From: Candidatus Babelota bacterium
GTDB lineage: Bacteria > Babelota > Babeliae > Babelales > Vermiphilaceae
DNA: 64,000 bases
NCBI GenBank assembly: GCA_023382795.1
Contig: JAHDWT010000002.1
Span: 57,405 to 121,404, forward strand
Reading direction: 5' to 3'
The notes under the pieces are model-generated. The model was not told the origin of the DNA, made no database searches, and saw only the letters and a list, made by a program, of their open reading frames with translations. The translations under genes and the position numbers were made by a program. Within the stretch, counting starts at the first letter, position 1, and every line of letters starts with the position of its first letter. Below are positions 63,796 through 64,000 of this stretch, in pieces.

Positions 63796-64000
63796 ATGTA
63801 TAAAAATCTTTCCATCAAAGTGACAAAAGAGCGGTACGAGGGCGATGACTTTGATACCTTCAATTTTAATCTAATTATTAGTGGAAAAGTAATCCGCCAG
63901 CGCCAGCTGTTGTTCGAAAGTTGGTGTCTTCGTGACTATAAACAGCAATGGGCTGAAGCTCTTGAAAGGCTTAGAACGCACAAAACAACTTGTTTGGTCA
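63796..64000 (+). CDS. Immunity protein 4, cut by the window end
   Basis: 68 codons visible from ATG 63796 (MYKNLSIKVTKERYEGDDF...). It resembles immunity 2 most closely (INGK-type segment LIISGKVIRQRQLLFESW, then LRDYKQQWAEALERLRTHKT). Four bases separate it from the stop of orphan tip 4. The 3' end lies beyond the window. Confidence 0.8.
   Translation, partial: MYKNLSIKVTKERYEGDDFDTFNFNLIISGKVIRQRQLLFESWCLRDYKQQWAEALERLRTHKTTCLV

Larger units (their letters stand above)
61466..64000 (+). repeat. Tandem array of orphan toxin-tip/immunity cassettes
   Basis: Immunity starts fall at 61466, 62257, 63025 and 63796, spacing 791, 768 and 771 nt. Each unit after the first is a start-less toxin tip (linker plus tip) followed by an immunity gene. 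The array continues past the window end. Confidence 0.88.

Noticed and set aside
61466..64000. Array as CRISPR or a phage tail-fibre cassette
   Set aside because: Units are about 0.77 kb and coding, with toxin-tip and immunity frames; there are no short direct repeats with spacers and no phage genes nearby.

Overview
The window looks like chromosome of a host-associated, gram-negative-type bacterium with a reduced gene set, most likely from Candidatus Dependentiae (TM6, Babeliales). This placement is inferred from protein content: many short secreted proteins of unknown family, an exported WD40-repeat protein with a possible BTB-like head, a complete polyamine importer, Lnt and DsbD envelope enzymes, and large surface proteins. 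No 16S rRNA or other decisive marker is present. I see no phage, insertion sequence or CRISPR array. One tRNA (Ala, GGC anticodon) is present.

Layout. 1-5.9 kb: partial dihydrouridine synthase, MreC, a signal-peptide-peptidase-type protease, FtsH, an inositol-monophosphatase-family enzyme, ribosomal proteins L28 and S20. 6-10.7 kb (minus strand): WD40 protein, elongation-type PBP2 and a Xer recombinase. 10.7-16.7 kb: two paralogous seven-helix membrane regulators (7TM, GAF-like, PAS-like, enhancer-binding-type AAA+ that has lost its catalytic motifs, Fis-type HTH). Each faces a tiny divergent gene with a good ribosome binding site. I consider this a candidate peptide-signalling system. 16.7-35.6 kb: housekeeping genes (Nth, ThrS, PIN-PhoH, CCA-adding enzyme, MutT, DsbD, HPF, GyrB, TadA, DksA-like, TopA) mixed with secreted unknowns. 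One of these is a thymidylate-synthase-family protein carrying a signal peptide and an Asn-to-Asp change at the base-selecting position. 35.4-46.5 kb: a free-standing copy of the TopA zinc ribbons, three secreted proteins, MurA, an acetyltransferase, a heparinase-like protein, an Lnt-like acyltransferase and MetG. 46.6-53.6 kb: three surface genes (Cys-Cys repeat protein, probable outer-membrane barrel, 1365-residue exported protein). 53.8-58.4 kb: potABCD operon led by a His-rich membrane protein.

58.7-64 kb is the most unusual region: a 920-residue exported polymorphic toxin with a degenerate N-terminal HINT domain and a C-terminal domain resembling Ntox21. It is followed by an immunity-type gene and then three further toxin-tip plus immunity repeats of about 0.77-0.79 kb. 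The repeated toxin tips have no start codon and all carry a UGA at the same codon, while the immunity genes stay open. This resembles a store of silent toxin tips with a ladder of immunity genes; the last one runs off the window.

Most genes sit in short, tightly packed operons separated by strong, often bidirectional hairpin terminators. Several start sites were moved downstream of the longest reading frame where a Shine-Dalgarno sequence supports it.
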